Below, one piece after another: positions 18,642 through 27,317 of a stretch of 64,000 nucleotides of DNA. The notes beneath the pieces were generated by a model, which was not told the DNA's origin, did not search any database, and worked only from the letters and a program-made list of their open reading frames with translations. Made by a program: the position numbers and the translations under genes. The stretch comes from Mycobacterium sp. 1423905.2. GTDB taxonomy: Bacteria > Actinomycetota > Actinomycetes > Mycobacteriales > Mycobacteriaceae. The stretch covers positions 1 to 64,000 of the forward strand of contig NZ_LZLE01000329.1 in assembly GCF_001673155.1 (NCBI RefSeq), given 5' to 3'. Each line of letters starts with the position of its first letter. Within the stretch, counting starts at the first letter, position 1.

Positions 18642-19867
18642 CTGAACGGCGGGCGGCGATCGATCAGCCGCGACACCCGGCCCCCGCCGCGCCAGGCGCG
18701 CGCCACCCAGTCGGCGTCGTCCTCGGTGACCAGGTTGGCCATCACCCGCACCGCGATGGTCATCAGCCGGGTCGAGCGCATCGCCACCGGCCCGGTGGTG
18801 GGCAGGAATCGTTGGAAGGTGAGCAACAACGCCAAGCGCCGCGCGACGGAAAATCCACGGGCGTAATGGTCGGCCAGCAGCGACGGCCACACCTGGGAGA
18901 AGTCGTGCTGGTCGAGCAATTCGGCGGCCAGGCGCCCGGTTTCCAATCCGTAGTCGATGCCTTCACCGTTGAGCGGATTGACGCAGGCGGCGGCATCGCC
19001 GATCAGCATCCAATTCGGTCCGGCCACACCGGAAACCGCGCCGCCCATGGGCAGCAGCGCCGACGACACGGCGCGCGGCTGGCCGGTGAAGCCCCATTCG
19101 TCGCGGCGTAGGTCGGTGTAGTAGTTGATCAGCGGCCGCAGCGCCAGATCGGCCGGTCGTTTGGTGGTCGACAGCGCGCCGACACCGATGTTCACCTCGC
19201 CGTTGCCCAGCGGGAAAATCCAGCCGTAACCCGGTAGCACTTTGTCCTTGGAGCCGTCGGGTCCACGCAATTCCAGGTGGGAGGTCAGCCACGGGTCGTC
19301 CCCGCGGGCGGTGGCCAGATAACCGCGGGCGGCCACTCCGTAGACGGTCTCCTGATGCCAGCGCCGGCCCAGCTTGCGGCCCAGCGAGGAGCGGGCGCCG
19401 TCGGCGACGATCAACTGACGGCACCGCACCTCGCTGCGGTCGGTCAACGTCACCGAGGTCACCCGCCGGGACGAATCATGATGCACGCCAACGACTTTGA
19501 CGCCCAGCAGCATTCGGGCGCCGGCATCCTCGGCGACTTTGCGGATCCGGTCGTCAAGCTCCAGTCGCGCCACGGCGCTGCTGTAGGCGGGAAACCCTGG
19601 CCCCGGCCACCGCACCTGCACCTCGCCGCCGAAGCCGCTCATCCGCAACCCGTGGTGCCGGATGCGCCCGGCCAGCCACTCGCCCAGACCCAGCTGCTCC
19701 ATCTCGGCGACCGCCCGCGGGGTGAGCCCGTCACCGCAGGCCTTGTCGCGAGGAAAGCTGGCCGAGTCGATGACCAGCACGTCGCGGCCGGCTCGGGCGG
19801 CCCAGGCGGCCGCCGCCGACCCGGCCGGTCCGCCGCCAACGACTACCACGTCCGCCTTGGTCTCCAC
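18638..19867 (-). CDS. Geranylgeranyl reductase family FAD oxidoreductase (Rv0561c-like)
   Basis: 409 aa (Rv0561c has 408). FAD-binding GGGPAGSAAAAWAARAG, then SFPRDKACGDGLTPRAV, the long GYGWIFPLGNGEVNIGVG stretch and GDAAACVNPLNGEGIDYGLETG. Members reduce isoprenoid double bonds. In mycobacteria a related reductase saturates one isoprene unit of menaquinone; whether this paralogue does so is not shown here. The GTG at 19867 is chosen because it gives the Rv0561c length. Only 21 bp separate it from the divergent prenyl synthase start. Confidence 0.85.
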   Translation of the reverse strand: METKADVVVVGGGPAGSAAAAWAARAGRDVLVIDSASFPRDKACGDGLTPRAVAEMEQLGLGEWLAGRIRHHGLRMSGFGGEVQVRWPGPGFPAYSSAVARLELDDRIRKVAEDAGARMLLGVKVVGVHHDSSRRVTSVTLTDRSEVRCRQLIVADGARSSLGRKLGRRWHQETVYGVAARGYLATARGDDPWLTSHLELRGPDGSKDKVLPGYGWIFPLGNGEVNIGVGALSTTKRPADLALRPLINYYTDLRRDEWGFTGQPRAVSSALLPMGGAVSGVAGPNWMLIGDAAACVNPLNGEGIDYGLETGRLAAELLDQHDFSQVWPSLLADHYARGFSVARRLALLLTFQRFLPTTGPVAMRSTRLMTIAVRVMANLVTEDDADWVARAWRGGGRVSRLIDRRPPFS

Positions 19868-19888
19868 GTTGACCAGTATGTTGGTCGA

Positions 19889-20896
19889 ATGAGGACTCCT
19901 GCGACCGTGGTGGCGGGCGTTGACTTCGGTGACGCGGATTTCGCTGCCACTGTGCGCGCCGGTGTCGCCCGGATCGAGCAGCTCATGGACGCCGAACTGC
20001 GCGGTGCCGACGAGGTGATGACCGAGTCGCTGCTGCACCTTTTCCTGGCCGGCGGCAAGCGGTTCCGGCCGCTTTTCACCGTGCTGGCCGCCCAGACCGG
20101 GCCCAACCCGGATGCCGACGAGGTGACCGTCGCCGGGGCGGTGGTCGAGCTCATCCACCTGGCGACGCTGTACCACGACGACGTGATGGACGAGGCGCAG
20201 GTGCGCCGCGGCGCGCCCAGCGCCAACGCCCGCTGGGGCAACAACGTGGCGATCCTGGCCGGTGACTACCTCCTGGCCACGGCGTCGCGGCTGGTGTCGC
20301 GGCTGGGACCCGAGGCGGTGCGCATCGTCGCCGACACCTTCGCTCAGCTGGTGACCGGCCAGATGCGCGAAACTCGCGGAGCGCCCGAAGGTGCGGACTT
20401 GATCGAGCAGTACCTGAAGGTCGTCGACGAGAAGACCGGCTGCTTGATCGGCGCGGCCGGCCGCTTCGGCGGAATGTTCTCCGGCGCCGACGACGAGCAG
20501 ATCGAGCGGTTGGCCCGGCTCGGTGGCATCGTCGGCACTGCGTTTCAGATCGCCGACGACATCATCGACATCGGCAGCGAATCCGAAGAGTCGGGCAAGC
20601 TGCCCGGCACCGACATCCGCGAAGGCGTGCACACCCTGCCGATGCTCTATGCGCTGCGTGAAACCGGTCCCGAGGGCGACCGGCTGCGCACCCTCCTGGC
20701 CGGTCCGGTGCACGACGACGCGCAGGTGACCGAAGCGCTGGGGTTGTTGCGGGTGTCGCCCGGAATGGACAAGGCCAAGGAGGTGCTGGCCCAGTATGCC
20801 GCTCAAGCGCGCCACGAGCTGGCCCTGTTGCCCGACGTCGCCGGTCGCCGGGCGTTGGAGGCGCTGGTCGACTACACCGTGAGCCGGCACGGATAG
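19889..20896 (+). CDS. grcC1: Polyprenyl diphosphate synthase GrcC1
   Basis: 335 aa, the length of Rv0562. Trans-prenyltransferase with GGKRFRP, first aspartate-rich motif in LYHDDVMDEA and second in QIADDIIDI. It elongates allylic diphosphates with IPP; in this neighbourhood the product probably feeds the menaquinone side chain. Divergent from ggr and followed by htpX after 80 bp. Confidence 0.9.
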   Translation: MRTPATVVAGVDFGDADFAATVRAGVARIEQLMDAELRGADEVMTESLLHLFLAGGKRFRPLFTVLAAQTGPNPDADEVTVAGAVVELIHLATLYHDDVMDEAQVRRGAPSANARWGNNVAILAGDYLLATASRLVSRLGPEAVRIVADTFAQLVTGQMRETRGAPEGADLIEQYLKVVDEKTGCLIGAAGRFGGMFSGADDEQIERLARLGGIVGTAFQIADDIIDIGSESEESGKLPGTDIREGVHTLPMLYALRETGPEGDRLRTLLAGPVHDDAQVTEALGLLRVSPGMDKAKEVLAQYAAQARHELALLPDVAGRRALEALVDYTVSRHG

Positions 20897-20901
20897 CGCC
20901 G

Positions 20902-20930
20902 GGGAACCTCAGCGGTGATTCCGGGCGTTG
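20902..20930 (+). promoter_or_regulatory. ECF-sigma (SigE/SigH-type) promoter of htpX
   Basis: GGGAAC (20902-20907) and CGTTG (20926-20930) are separated by 18 bp, matching the GGAAC / CGTT pattern of mycobacterial SigE and SigH promoters. A leader of about 40 bases would precede the htpX ATG, with AGGAGG in front of it. HtpX is reported as SigE-controlled in M. tuberculosis, which fits. Confidence 0.5.
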
Positions 20931-20976
20931 ACAGGGCGCAAGACACGCTCAGGCGCTCGTAGGAGGACGCACACTG

Positions 20977-21837
20977 ATGACCTGGCATCCGCATGCCAAC
21001 AGGCTGAAGACTTTCCTGCTGTTGGTCGGTATGTCCGCGATGATCGTGTTCGTCGGCGCGCTGTTCGGCAGAACCGCGCTGCTCTTGGCGACGCTGTTCG
21101 CGGTCGGAATCAACGTCTACACCTACTTCAACAGCGACAAGCTGGCGTTGCGGGCGATGCACGCCGTGCCGGTTTCCGAGGTGCAGGCGCCGGTGATGTA
21201 CCGGATCGTGCGCGAGCTGGCGACCTCGGCGCATCAGCCCATGCCGCGCCTGTACATCAGCGACACCAGTGCACCCAACGCGTTTGCGACCGGGCGCAAT
21301 CCGCGCAATGCCGCGGTGTGCTGCACGACGGGCATCTTGCAGATCCTCAACGAGCGGGAACTGCGCGCGGTGCTCGGCCACGAGCTGTCGCACGTGTACA
21401 ACCGCGACATCCTGATTTCCTGTGTGGCCGGCGCGTTGGCGTCGGTGATCACCGCGCTGGCCAACATGGCGTTGTGGTTCGGCGCTTTCGGCGGCAACCG
21501 CGAGGGCGGCAATCCGTTTGCGCTGCTGCTGGTTTCGTTGCTCGGACCGATCGCTGCGACCGTGGTGAAGCTGGCGGTGTCGCGCTCGCGCGAGTACCAG
21601 GCCGATGAGTCGGGGGCGGTGCTGACCGGTGACCCGCTGGCGCTGGCGTCGGCGTTGCGCAAGATCTCCGGTGGGGTGCAGTTGGCTCCGTTGCCGCCCG
21701 AGCCGCAGCTGGCCAGCCAGGCGCACCTGATGATTGCCAACCCATTTCGCGCCGGCGAGCGGATTGGCTCGCTGTTTTCGACGCACCCGCCGATCGAGGA
21801 CCGGATCCGGCGCCTCGAGGAAATGGCGCGCGGCTAG
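20977..21837 (+). CDS. htpX: Membrane zinc metalloprotease HtpX (M48)
   Basis: 286 aa. Two N-terminal membrane helices ([18 protein letters not shown] and the next), zinc motif HELSH in [13 protein letters not shown], third ligand in [10 protein letters not shown] and two further hydrophobic segments between. It degrades misfolded or damaged membrane proteins. A good ribosome site (AGGAGG, 10 bp upstream) supports the ATG at 20977. Rv0563 orthologue; convergent with the SulP transporter, 13 bp apart. Confidence 0.92.
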   Translation: MTWHPHANRLKTFLLLVGMSAMIVFVGALFGRTALLLATLFAVGINVYTYFNSDKLALRAMHAVPVSEVQAPVMYRIVRELATSAHQPMPRLYISDTSAPNAFATGRNPRNAAVCCTTGILQILNERELRAVLGHELSHVYNRDILISCVAGALASVITALANMALWFGAFGGNREGGNPFALLLVSLLGPIAATVVKLAVSRSREYQADESGAVLTGDPLALASALRKISGGVQLAPLPPEPQLASQAHLMIANPFRAGERIGSLFSTHPPIEDRIRRLEEMARG

Positions 21838-21850
21838 GTTCGCGCACGAA

Positions 21851-23371
21851 TTAGGCTGCGGCCTCCGGGGTGGTTGGCTCGACGAGTGCCAGGGTGTGCA
21901 CGCGCGGCGAATGGCCCCGCTCGAGCACGCCGTCCACCGTGACGTGTCCGCCCTTGGCGTGGTGCTGCAGCTGCCAATCGGTAATCGCTTGGTGTGCGGC
22001 GTGATCCAGATAGTTGACCGCGATGTGCAGGGTGACGGTGGCCCGCTCGGGAATGGAGGCCAGCACCCGGGTCAGTCGGGGCAGCGACAAGAACGTGCAG
22101 GCGCCTTCGATCACCACGCGCCACTCGTCGCCGACCGGGTGAGCGTCGATCTTGGCCCGCACCACTCGCCATCCGGTCATCGCGATCGCCAGCGCCAGTC
22201 CAATCATGACGCCGTGCAGCAGGTTGAGGAACACAACCGCGACAATGGTCACCAGATAGATGGCGAAATCGCCGGTCTTCACCGCCGTTTCGATATGGGC
22301 CGGCTGCAGCAGCTGAATCCCGATTACGATGAGCAGGCCGGCCAGGGCAGCGCTGGGGATTTGCTCGATCAACCCGGCGAAGGGCAGGGCGAACAGCAGC
22401 ACCCAGAAGCCGTGCAGGATGGTCGAGGCGCTGGTCTTGGCGCCCGCCTTGATGTTCGCCGAGCTGCGCACGATCACGCCGGCGATGGGCAGGCCGCCGA
22501 TGCCTCCCGAGACGATGTTGGCCGCGCCCTGCCCGATCAGCTCCCGGTCCAGGTCGGTGCGCGGGCCGGTGTGCATCCGGTCGGTCGCCACCGCGGTCAG
22601 CAGGCTCTGCACGCTGGTGATGAGCGTGACGGTGATCACCCCGACCACGACCGCGCCCCAGTTGCCGTCGGGCAGCGTGGGCAGCTGCAAGGCGTCGATG
22701 ACCGACCCCTCGAGCGTGATCCGTGAGACGTGGAACGGAAACGCCACCGAGAGAACCGTCACCACCACGATGGCGACGAGCGGACCGGGGACGGCGGCCA
22801 CCTTGGGCGGCACCCATCGCCACGCCACCATGATCGCGATGACCAGCACCCCCAGCAGCACCCCCGGCCGGTGCGCGCCGACGATCTGAGCGGGCAGCTC
22901 GACGACGTTGTCCCAGGCCGAGCTGTTGGACTGACCGCCGAGCAACACGTGCGTTTGTTGCAACGCGATCGTGATGCCGATGCCGGCGAGCATGGCGTGC
23001 ACCACCACCGGCGAAATCGCGAGCGCGGCACGCGCAACGCGGCTGAGCCCCAACAGAACCTGCATCACGCCCGCGACCGCGGTGATGAAACACGTCAATC
23101 CCCAGCCAAATTGCGCGATCAGCTCGGCGACGACGACGGTCAGTCCGGCCGCGGGTCCGCTGACCTGCAGCGGTGATCCGCCGACGGCCCCCGCGACGAT
23201 GCCGCCTACGATCGCCGCGATCAACCCGGCCAGCACGGGCGCGTCCGAGGCGATGGCGATGCCCAGCGAAAGCGGCAGTGCGACTAGGAAAACCACCAGT
23301 GAGGCCGGCAGGTCATGACGGATGATTCGCTGAGTCCGTGACGCCGATTCGGCCTGCTGCACATGTTGCAT
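21851..23371 (-). CDS. SulP-family anion transporter
   Basis: 506 aa, about 10-12 membrane helices. N-terminal LVVFLVALPLSLGIAIASDAP and GSPLQVSGPAAGLTV are the SulP transport-domain signatures. The last ~110 residues (from DEWRVVIEGACTFLSL) form a short STAS-like domain. The N-terminal half is closer to the transporters linked to carbonic anhydrase (Rv3273-like) than to sulfate permeases, so bicarbonate or sulfate are both possible. Not present between htpX and gpdA1 in M. tuberculosis. ATG at 23371; open frame upstream lacks hydrophobic or SulP sequence. Confidence 0.82.
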   Translation of the reverse strand: MQHVQQAESASRTQRIIRHDLPASLVVFLVALPLSLGIAIASDAPVLAGLIAAIVGGIVAGAVGGSPLQVSGPAAGLTVVVAELIAQFGWGLTCFITAVAGVMQVLLGLSRVARAALAISPVVVHAMLAGIGITIALQQTHVLLGGQSNSSAWDNVVELPAQIVGAHRPGVLLGVLVIAIMVAWRWVPPKVAAVPGPLVAIVVVTVLSVAFPFHVSRITLEGSVIDALQLPTLPDGNWGAVVVGVITVTLITSVQSLLTAVATDRMHTGPRTDLDRELIGQGAANIVSGGIGGLPIAGVIVRSSANIKAGAKTSASTILHGFWVLLFALPFAGLIEQIPSAALAGLLIVIGIQLLQPAHIETAVKTGDFAIYLVTIVAVVFLNLLHGVMIGLALAIAMTGWRVVRAKIDAHPVGDEWRVVIEGACTFLSLPRLTRVLASIPERATVTLHIAVNYLDHAAHQAITDWQLQHHAKGGHVTVDGVLERGHSPRVHTLALVEPTTPEAAA

Positions 23372-23450
23372 CGGAGGCTCCCTCGTATTGTGACTTAGTC
23401 GTAACCGACTGGTACACAAGCGAATCCGCTCACCCCGAACCCCGACGTTA

Positions 23451-23479
23451 CGGACGCAGACGCCTGACGACTGCGTCCG
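23451..23479. repeat. Perfect 9-bp inverted repeat in the sulP leader
   Basis: CGGACGCAG (23451-23459) and CTGCGTCCG (23471-23479) flank an 11-base loop. It lies 80 bp upstream of the sulP ATG and 99 bp downstream of the gpsA stop on the same strand. It could be a gpsA terminator without a U-tract or a leader element of sulP. The rest of the 206-bp gap shows nothing clear. Confidence 0.4.
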
Positions 23480-23577
23480 ACGGTAGGTGCGCGGCCATTT
23501 GGGGGCAACCTGACGCGCCAGGTGCATAGCGAAGACAAATGTTCAGTGTGTTACCGAATTGCGCGGCGAAACCGGGA

Positions 23578-24603
23578 CTAGAACCCCGATCCGTGCACCT
23601 CGTGTCCTGGGGTTTCGGCGATCAGGCCGCTGTAGGCCTGCTCGACGCTGGAACCGTGATTGATGACGGCGTCGACCTCGCGGGCGATCGGCATGTTCAG
23701 TCCGAACTCGTTGGCGAACTCCATGATGACGCTGGCCGCCTTGACTCCCTCGGCGACCTGGTTCATCGACGCGATGATCTCGTCGATGGGCTTACCCGCG
23801 CCGAGTTGCTCACCGACGTGGCGGTTGCGGCTGCGCTGGCTGGTGCACGTGACGATCAGGTCGCCCAGGCCGGCCAGGCCCGGGAAGGTCTCGCTCTTTC
23901 CGCCCACGGCCACGCCGAGTTTGGTCATCTCGCGCAACGCGCGAGCGATCACCAGGGCACGTGTGTTCTCGCCGATACCCAGCGAATAACCCATGCCGAC
24001 GGCGATCGCGAAGACGTTCTTCAGCGCGCCGGCCATCTCCACGCCGATGACGTCGTCGGTGGTGTAGACGCGGAAGCGCCGGGTGCGAAACAGTGCGGCC
24101 AGCCGAGTCGACAGGTGCTGGTCGGGCATCGCCAGCACCGCCGCGGCGGCGTAGCCCTCGGCGACCTCGCGGGCGATGTTGGGGCCGGCCAGGATGCCCG
24201 CCGGATGGCCCGGCAGGATCTCCTCGATGATCTGCGACATCCGCATGTTGGTGCCCTGCTCGAGGCCCTTGACCAGAGATACCACCGGCACCCAGGGCCG
24301 CAATTCTTTGCTCAGCTCGGTCAGCACGCCCCGGAAGCCGTGCGAGGGGACGCCCATGACCACCACGTCGGCGCTGTGGGCGGCCTCGGTGAAGTCTGTG
24401 GTGGCACGCAGCGTCTCGCTGAGCACCACGTCGTTGCCGAGGTAGCGGCTGTTGCGGTGCTGTTCGTTGATGTCGTTGGCGGTGTCCTCCGAGCGCACCC
24501 ACTGCAGTGTCGGGGCGCGGCGCGCGCAGATGGACGCCACGGTGGTTCCCCAGGAACCCCCACCCAGGACAACGACATTCGGTTCGCGCTTCTCGGCTGC
24601 CAT
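23578..24603 (-). CDS. gpsA: NAD(P)H-dependent glycerol-3-phosphate dehydrogenase
   Basis: 341 aa, same length as GpdA1 (Rv0564c). Converts dihydroxyacetone phosphate to glycerol-3-phosphate for phospholipid synthesis. Motifs: VVLGGGSWGTTVAS, VPSHGFR, VSLVKGLE, GPNIAREVA, catalytic lysine in AGALKNVFAIAVG and GLAGLGDLIVTC. Of the possible starts (24633, 24609, 24603) the ATG at 24603 gives the family length. Downstream of the monooxygenase gene by 56 bp. Confidence 0.92.
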   Translation of the reverse strand: MAAEKREPNVVVLGGGSWGTTVASICARRAPTLQWVRSEDTANDINEQHRNSRYLGNDVVLSETLRATTDFTEAAHSADVVVMGVPSHGFRGVLTELSKELRPWVPVVSLVKGLEQGTNMRMSQIIEEILPGHPAGILAGPNIAREVAEGYAAAAVLAMPDQHLSTRLAALFRTRRFRVYTTDDVIGVEMAGALKNVFAIAVGMGYSLGIGENTRALVIARALREMTKLGVAVGGKSETFPGLAGLGDLIVTCTSQRSRNRHVGEQLGAGKPIDEIIASMNQVAEGVKAASVIMEFANEFGLNMPIAREVDAVINHGSSVEQAYSGLIAETPGHEVHGSGF

Positions 24604-24659
24604 GAGCATTAGATTATTGCCGTCGCCGGCCATTTAGTAGGTGTTTGACGCGGCGACAC

Positions 24660-26147
24660 CTAGCCGGCCAAGGCGGCCCGGTCTCCGGCGCGCCCGAAGA
24701 CCATGGCTTCCTCGATGCGGTCGAACCGGTAGTCGATGGCGTCGGCCAAGTAGTTCTGCCGAACGTTCCAGGGCCGCTTGGTGCCGGATTTGGGCAACTC
24801 GTGGACCGACCGCCGCACATAGCCGGCTTGGATGTCCCAGGACGGCTTCTCAGCCATCGGCTCGTCGCCGCGATGCGGGCACGCTCGGGTGTAGCCGTGA
24901 GAAGCCATGTACGCCAACAGTTTCGCGGTGGCACGCGCGGTCATGTCGGCGCGCAGCGTCCACGAGGCGTTGGTATAGCCCACGCACCAGAACAGGTTGG
25001 GCACGTCTTCGAGCATGTGCGCTTTGTAGACGAAGCGGTCGCGGTGGTTGATCGGGGTGCCGTCGAGGCTCAGCGCCGTTCCACCCAGGGCCTGCAATTG
25101 CAGCCCGGTGGCGGTGACGATGATGTCCGCCTCGAGGTGTGCGCCGGATCTGAGTGCGATTCCGGTGGCGTCGACGTGGTCGATGTGGTCGGTGACCACC
25201 TGAGCGCGGCCGTCGGCGATCGCGTTGAACAGATCGGCGTCGGGAATCAGGCACAGCCGCTGGTCCCACGGCTGGTAGTACGGCTTGAAGTGGGTGTCGA
25301 CGTCGTAGCCTGCGGGCAGGCTCTGGATCGCCTTGCGCCGCAGTATCCACTTGATGAAACCCGGTGTCTTGCGGGCGAAAAACCACAGCACCGCCTCGGT
25401 CAGCGCGCTGTAGGTCCGGACGGCCAGATGAGCAGGCTTGCGCGGCAACGTTTTCCGGGCCACCGCCGCGACCTTGCCGTACTTGGAGGCGGAGACGACG
25501 TACGTCGGCGAGCGCTGCAGCATGACGACTTTCCCGGCTCGCTGCGCCAGGGACGGGATCAGGGTGATGGCCGTGGCACCGCTGCCGATCACCACGATCG
25601 TCTTGCCGGTGTAGTCGAGGTCTTCCGGCCAGTGCTGCGGGTGGATGACGGTGCCGGCGAACTGCTCGAGGCCGGGGATGTCCGGGGTGTAACCGGCGTC
25701 GTAGTTGTAGTAGCCGGTGCCGAAGAACAGGAACCGGCTGCGGTACCGCTGCACGTCACCCTGGTGGTCGACCGTGACGGTCCAGGTGTCGGTGGACGAA
25801 TCCCAATCCGCGCTCCGCACCTGGCTGTTGAACCGGATGTGCCGGTCGATGCCGTACTTGCGGGCGGTGTTTTCTAGGTACTCGCGGATGTGGGCGCCGT
25901 CGGCCACACCCTCCGCGCGGGTCCACGGCTCGAACGGGAAGCTCAGCGTGAAGATGCTGCTGTCGGAGCGCACCCCGGGGTAGCGGAACAGGTCCCAGGT
26001 GCCGCCGATCTGTGCGCGGCGCTCCAAGATCGCGTAGGTCAAGTGCGGGTTGCGCTCGGTGAGCCGGTAGGCCGCGCCCAGGCCGGAGATGCCGGCGCCG
26101 ACGATGACGACGTCGACGTAATCGGCCGCATGGGAAGTCACGGTCAC
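24660..26147 (-). CDS. Flavin Baeyer-Villiger monooxygenase (Rv0565c-like)
   Basis: 495 aa. FAD-binding VGAGISGLGAAYRL, Baeyer-Villiger fingerprint FAGTVIHPQHWP, NADPH-binding VIGSGATAITLIP. It belongs to the EthA/MymA group; EthA and Rv0565c-type enzymes can activate thioamide prodrugs such as ethionamide. The natural substrate is probably a ketone. Its start lies only 4 bp after the RES toxin stop, so it may be co-transcribed with the toxin-antitoxin pair, an arrangement absent in M. tuberculosis. Confidence 0.88.
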   Translation of the reverse strand: MTVTSHAADYVDVVIVGAGISGLGAAYRLTERNPHLTYAILERRAQIGGTWDLFRYPGVRSDSSIFTLSFPFEPWTRAEGVADGAHIREYLENTARKYGIDRHIRFNSQVRSADWDSSTDTWTVTVDHQGDVQRYRSRFLFFGTGYYNYDAGYTPDIPGLEQFAGTVIHPQHWPEDLDYTGKTIVVIGSGATAITLIPSLAQRAGKVVMLQRSPTYVVSASKYGKVAAVARKTLPRKPAHLAVRTYSALTEAVLWFFARKTPGFIKWILRRKAIQSLPAGYDVDTHFKPYYQPWDQRLCLIPDADLFNAIADGRAQVVTDHIDHVDATGIALRSGAHLEADIIVTATGLQLQALGGTALSLDGTPINHRDRFVYKAHMLEDVPNLFWCVGYTNASWTLRADMTARATAKLLAYMASHGYTRACPHRGDEPMAEKPSWDIQAGYVRRSVHELPKSGTKRPWNVRQNYLADAIDYRFDRIEEAMVFGRAGDRAALAG

Positions 26148-26151
26148 CAGA

Positions 26152-26766
26152 TTAGGCAGGCTCGATAAGCACGTCGACGTGCAGGGGCGCGCATCGGTCG
26201 ATGAGCCAGATCTGGTCGGCCGGGCTGGCGAAGATGCGCGCGTGGCTCGGGTCCTGGGCGAACGAGTCAGCGCAACGGTCGCCGAAGAAGACGTAGGCCT
26301 TGGCGTCGTTGCACATTCGCGACATCCACACCAAACCGTCCAGCCCCGCGTGGTGTGCGGCCTCGGCCCACCGGACGGTGCTGCGATAGCTGGACGCGGG
26401 GCCCCCGGTGAGGTCGGCCGCGCTGACCCTGAGGCGGCGCAAGCCGGTGCCGTGCAGCACCGCCACGCGCACCTTGCGGGTCACCGTCAGCCGCACCAGC
26501 ACCTTGTTGGCGTACTGGTCGTAGGGCAGGGTGCCGCCCTCCACCGGGATGTCGTGCAACAGCGTCTCGGCGATCGCGGCGTCTTCAGTTTCGGCGGCGT
26601 ACAGGATCGGAACGACGGGATCACCGAAGAAGCCGAACCGGGTCGGAGCGCCGAAACCCGGATTGAAATCGGTGGCGGTGCGGGTGGCGGTGAGCACTCG
26701 GTAAAGCAGGTGTCCCGTCGGCAGCGTCGCGGTTGCCGGGTCGAAGGGGGACGGAGGGGGCTTCAC
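26152..26766 (-). CDS. RES-domain toxin (NAD+-degrading type)
   Basis: 204 aa. RES domain residues are visible: R23 in LLYRV, Y56 in ILYAAETEDAAIAET with E67, and a serine in the PASSYRSTVRWAEAA region. RES toxins such as MbcT (Rv1989c) degrade NAD+. The GTG at 26766 overlaps the antitoxin stop by 4 bp; a GTG one codon earlier is also possible. The longer open frame (37 codons upstream) is Arg/Pro-rich shadow of the antitoxin gene. Followed by the monooxygenase after 4 bp. Confidence 0.82.
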   Translation of the reverse strand: MKPPPSPFDPATATLPTGHLLYRVLTATRTATDFNPGFGAPTRFGFFGDPVVPILYAAETEDAAIAETLLHDIPVEGGTLPYDQYANKVLVRLTVTRKVRVAVLHGTGLRRLRVSAADLTGGPASSYRSTVRWAEAAHHAGLDGLVWMSRMCNDAKAYVFFGDRCADSFAQDPSHARIFASPADQIWLIDRCAPLHVDVLIEPA

Positions 26767-27275
26767 CACGAAATGGCCATGGCCTCCGCTGCCACCGCGA
26801 CGACGCGCTCGGGGTCGGTACGGAGGTGGTCTACCGGCCGATCGCCGTCGAGATAGGTGGTGGGCGAGCACAACCACTGCACCAGGCCCGCTTCCGACCA
26901 GCCGTTGGCGTCGGCCAACTCGCGCAGCCGGGCAATGACGGCCAGCGGCTTGCCGTCGGCGCCGAATTGGAATCCGGGATAGGCGGGATAGTTGCCTTGG
27001 CGGATGGCGACTAGGGCGCCGTTGCGGTGGGCGGTGGTGGCCAGGTTGCGGGGTGCGCTGGACCGCGAGCCCATCCGCGTGCCGGCTTCACTGCTGGTCA
27101 GCAGGCCGAACTCGGCGTCGATGCGGGCATACAGGTTGTGTTCGGCCTGCACTGCGCGCGCTACGGCGGGTTCGGTGTAGACCTCGACCGAGGCCAGCGC
27201 TGCACCGACGGCGCGCGCGCTCTCGCGCAGGCGTTCGTGCGCCGCGGCCAGTTCGGCAACATTGGTCGGAGTCAT
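26763..27275 (-). CDS. Xre/MbcA/ParS-type antitoxin (DUF2384)
   Basis: 170 aa. The C-terminal half has the toxin-binding domain pattern: FQFGADGKPLAVIARL, GWSEAGLVQWLCSP, YLDGDRPVDHLRTDP. The N-terminal half is helical and should carry DNA binding, although a classic Xre helix-turn-helix is not obvious. Gene order antitoxin-toxin with a 4-bp overlap is typical of RES/Xre modules. The ATG lies inside a 25-bp inverted repeat and has no ribosome site, suggesting a leaderless or near-leaderless transcript. Confidence 0.82.
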   Translation of the reverse strand: MTPTNVAELAAAHERLRESARAVGAALASVEVYTEPAVARAVQAEHNLYARIDAEFGLLTSSEAGTRMGSRSSAPRNLATTAHRNGALVAIRQGNYPAYPGFQFGADGKPLAVIARLRELADANGWSEAGLVQWLCSPTTYLDGDRPVDHLRTDPERVVAVAAEAMAISW

Positions 27276-27299
27276 CGTGCAGTCCAGTTTACTGCACGA
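27275..27299. promoter_or_regulatory. Autoregulatory operator of the RES/Xre pair
   Basis: Perfect inverted repeat TCGTGCAGT-N7-ACTGCACGA covering the first base of the antitoxin start codon. A further TGCAC-GAA-GTGCA (27293-27305) adds another half-site. Toxin-antitoxin complexes commonly bind such repeats to repress their own promoter. Confidence 0.65.
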
Positions 27300-27317
27300 A
27301 GTGCACGCTGAGGTGGC

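Noticed and set aside
17271-18890. 539-codon minus-strand open frame opposite the aldehyde dehydrogenase
   Set aside because: Composition-driven shadow; runs into ggr and lacks any motif.
19868-20890. N-terminal extension of ggr to 750 aa
   Set aside because: The added part is antisense to grcC1; the GTG at 19867 gives the known family length.
23397-23410. AGTCG-TAAC-CGACT repeat before sulP as an operator
   Set aside because: Arms of five bases are too short to stand out in GC-rich intergenic DNA.
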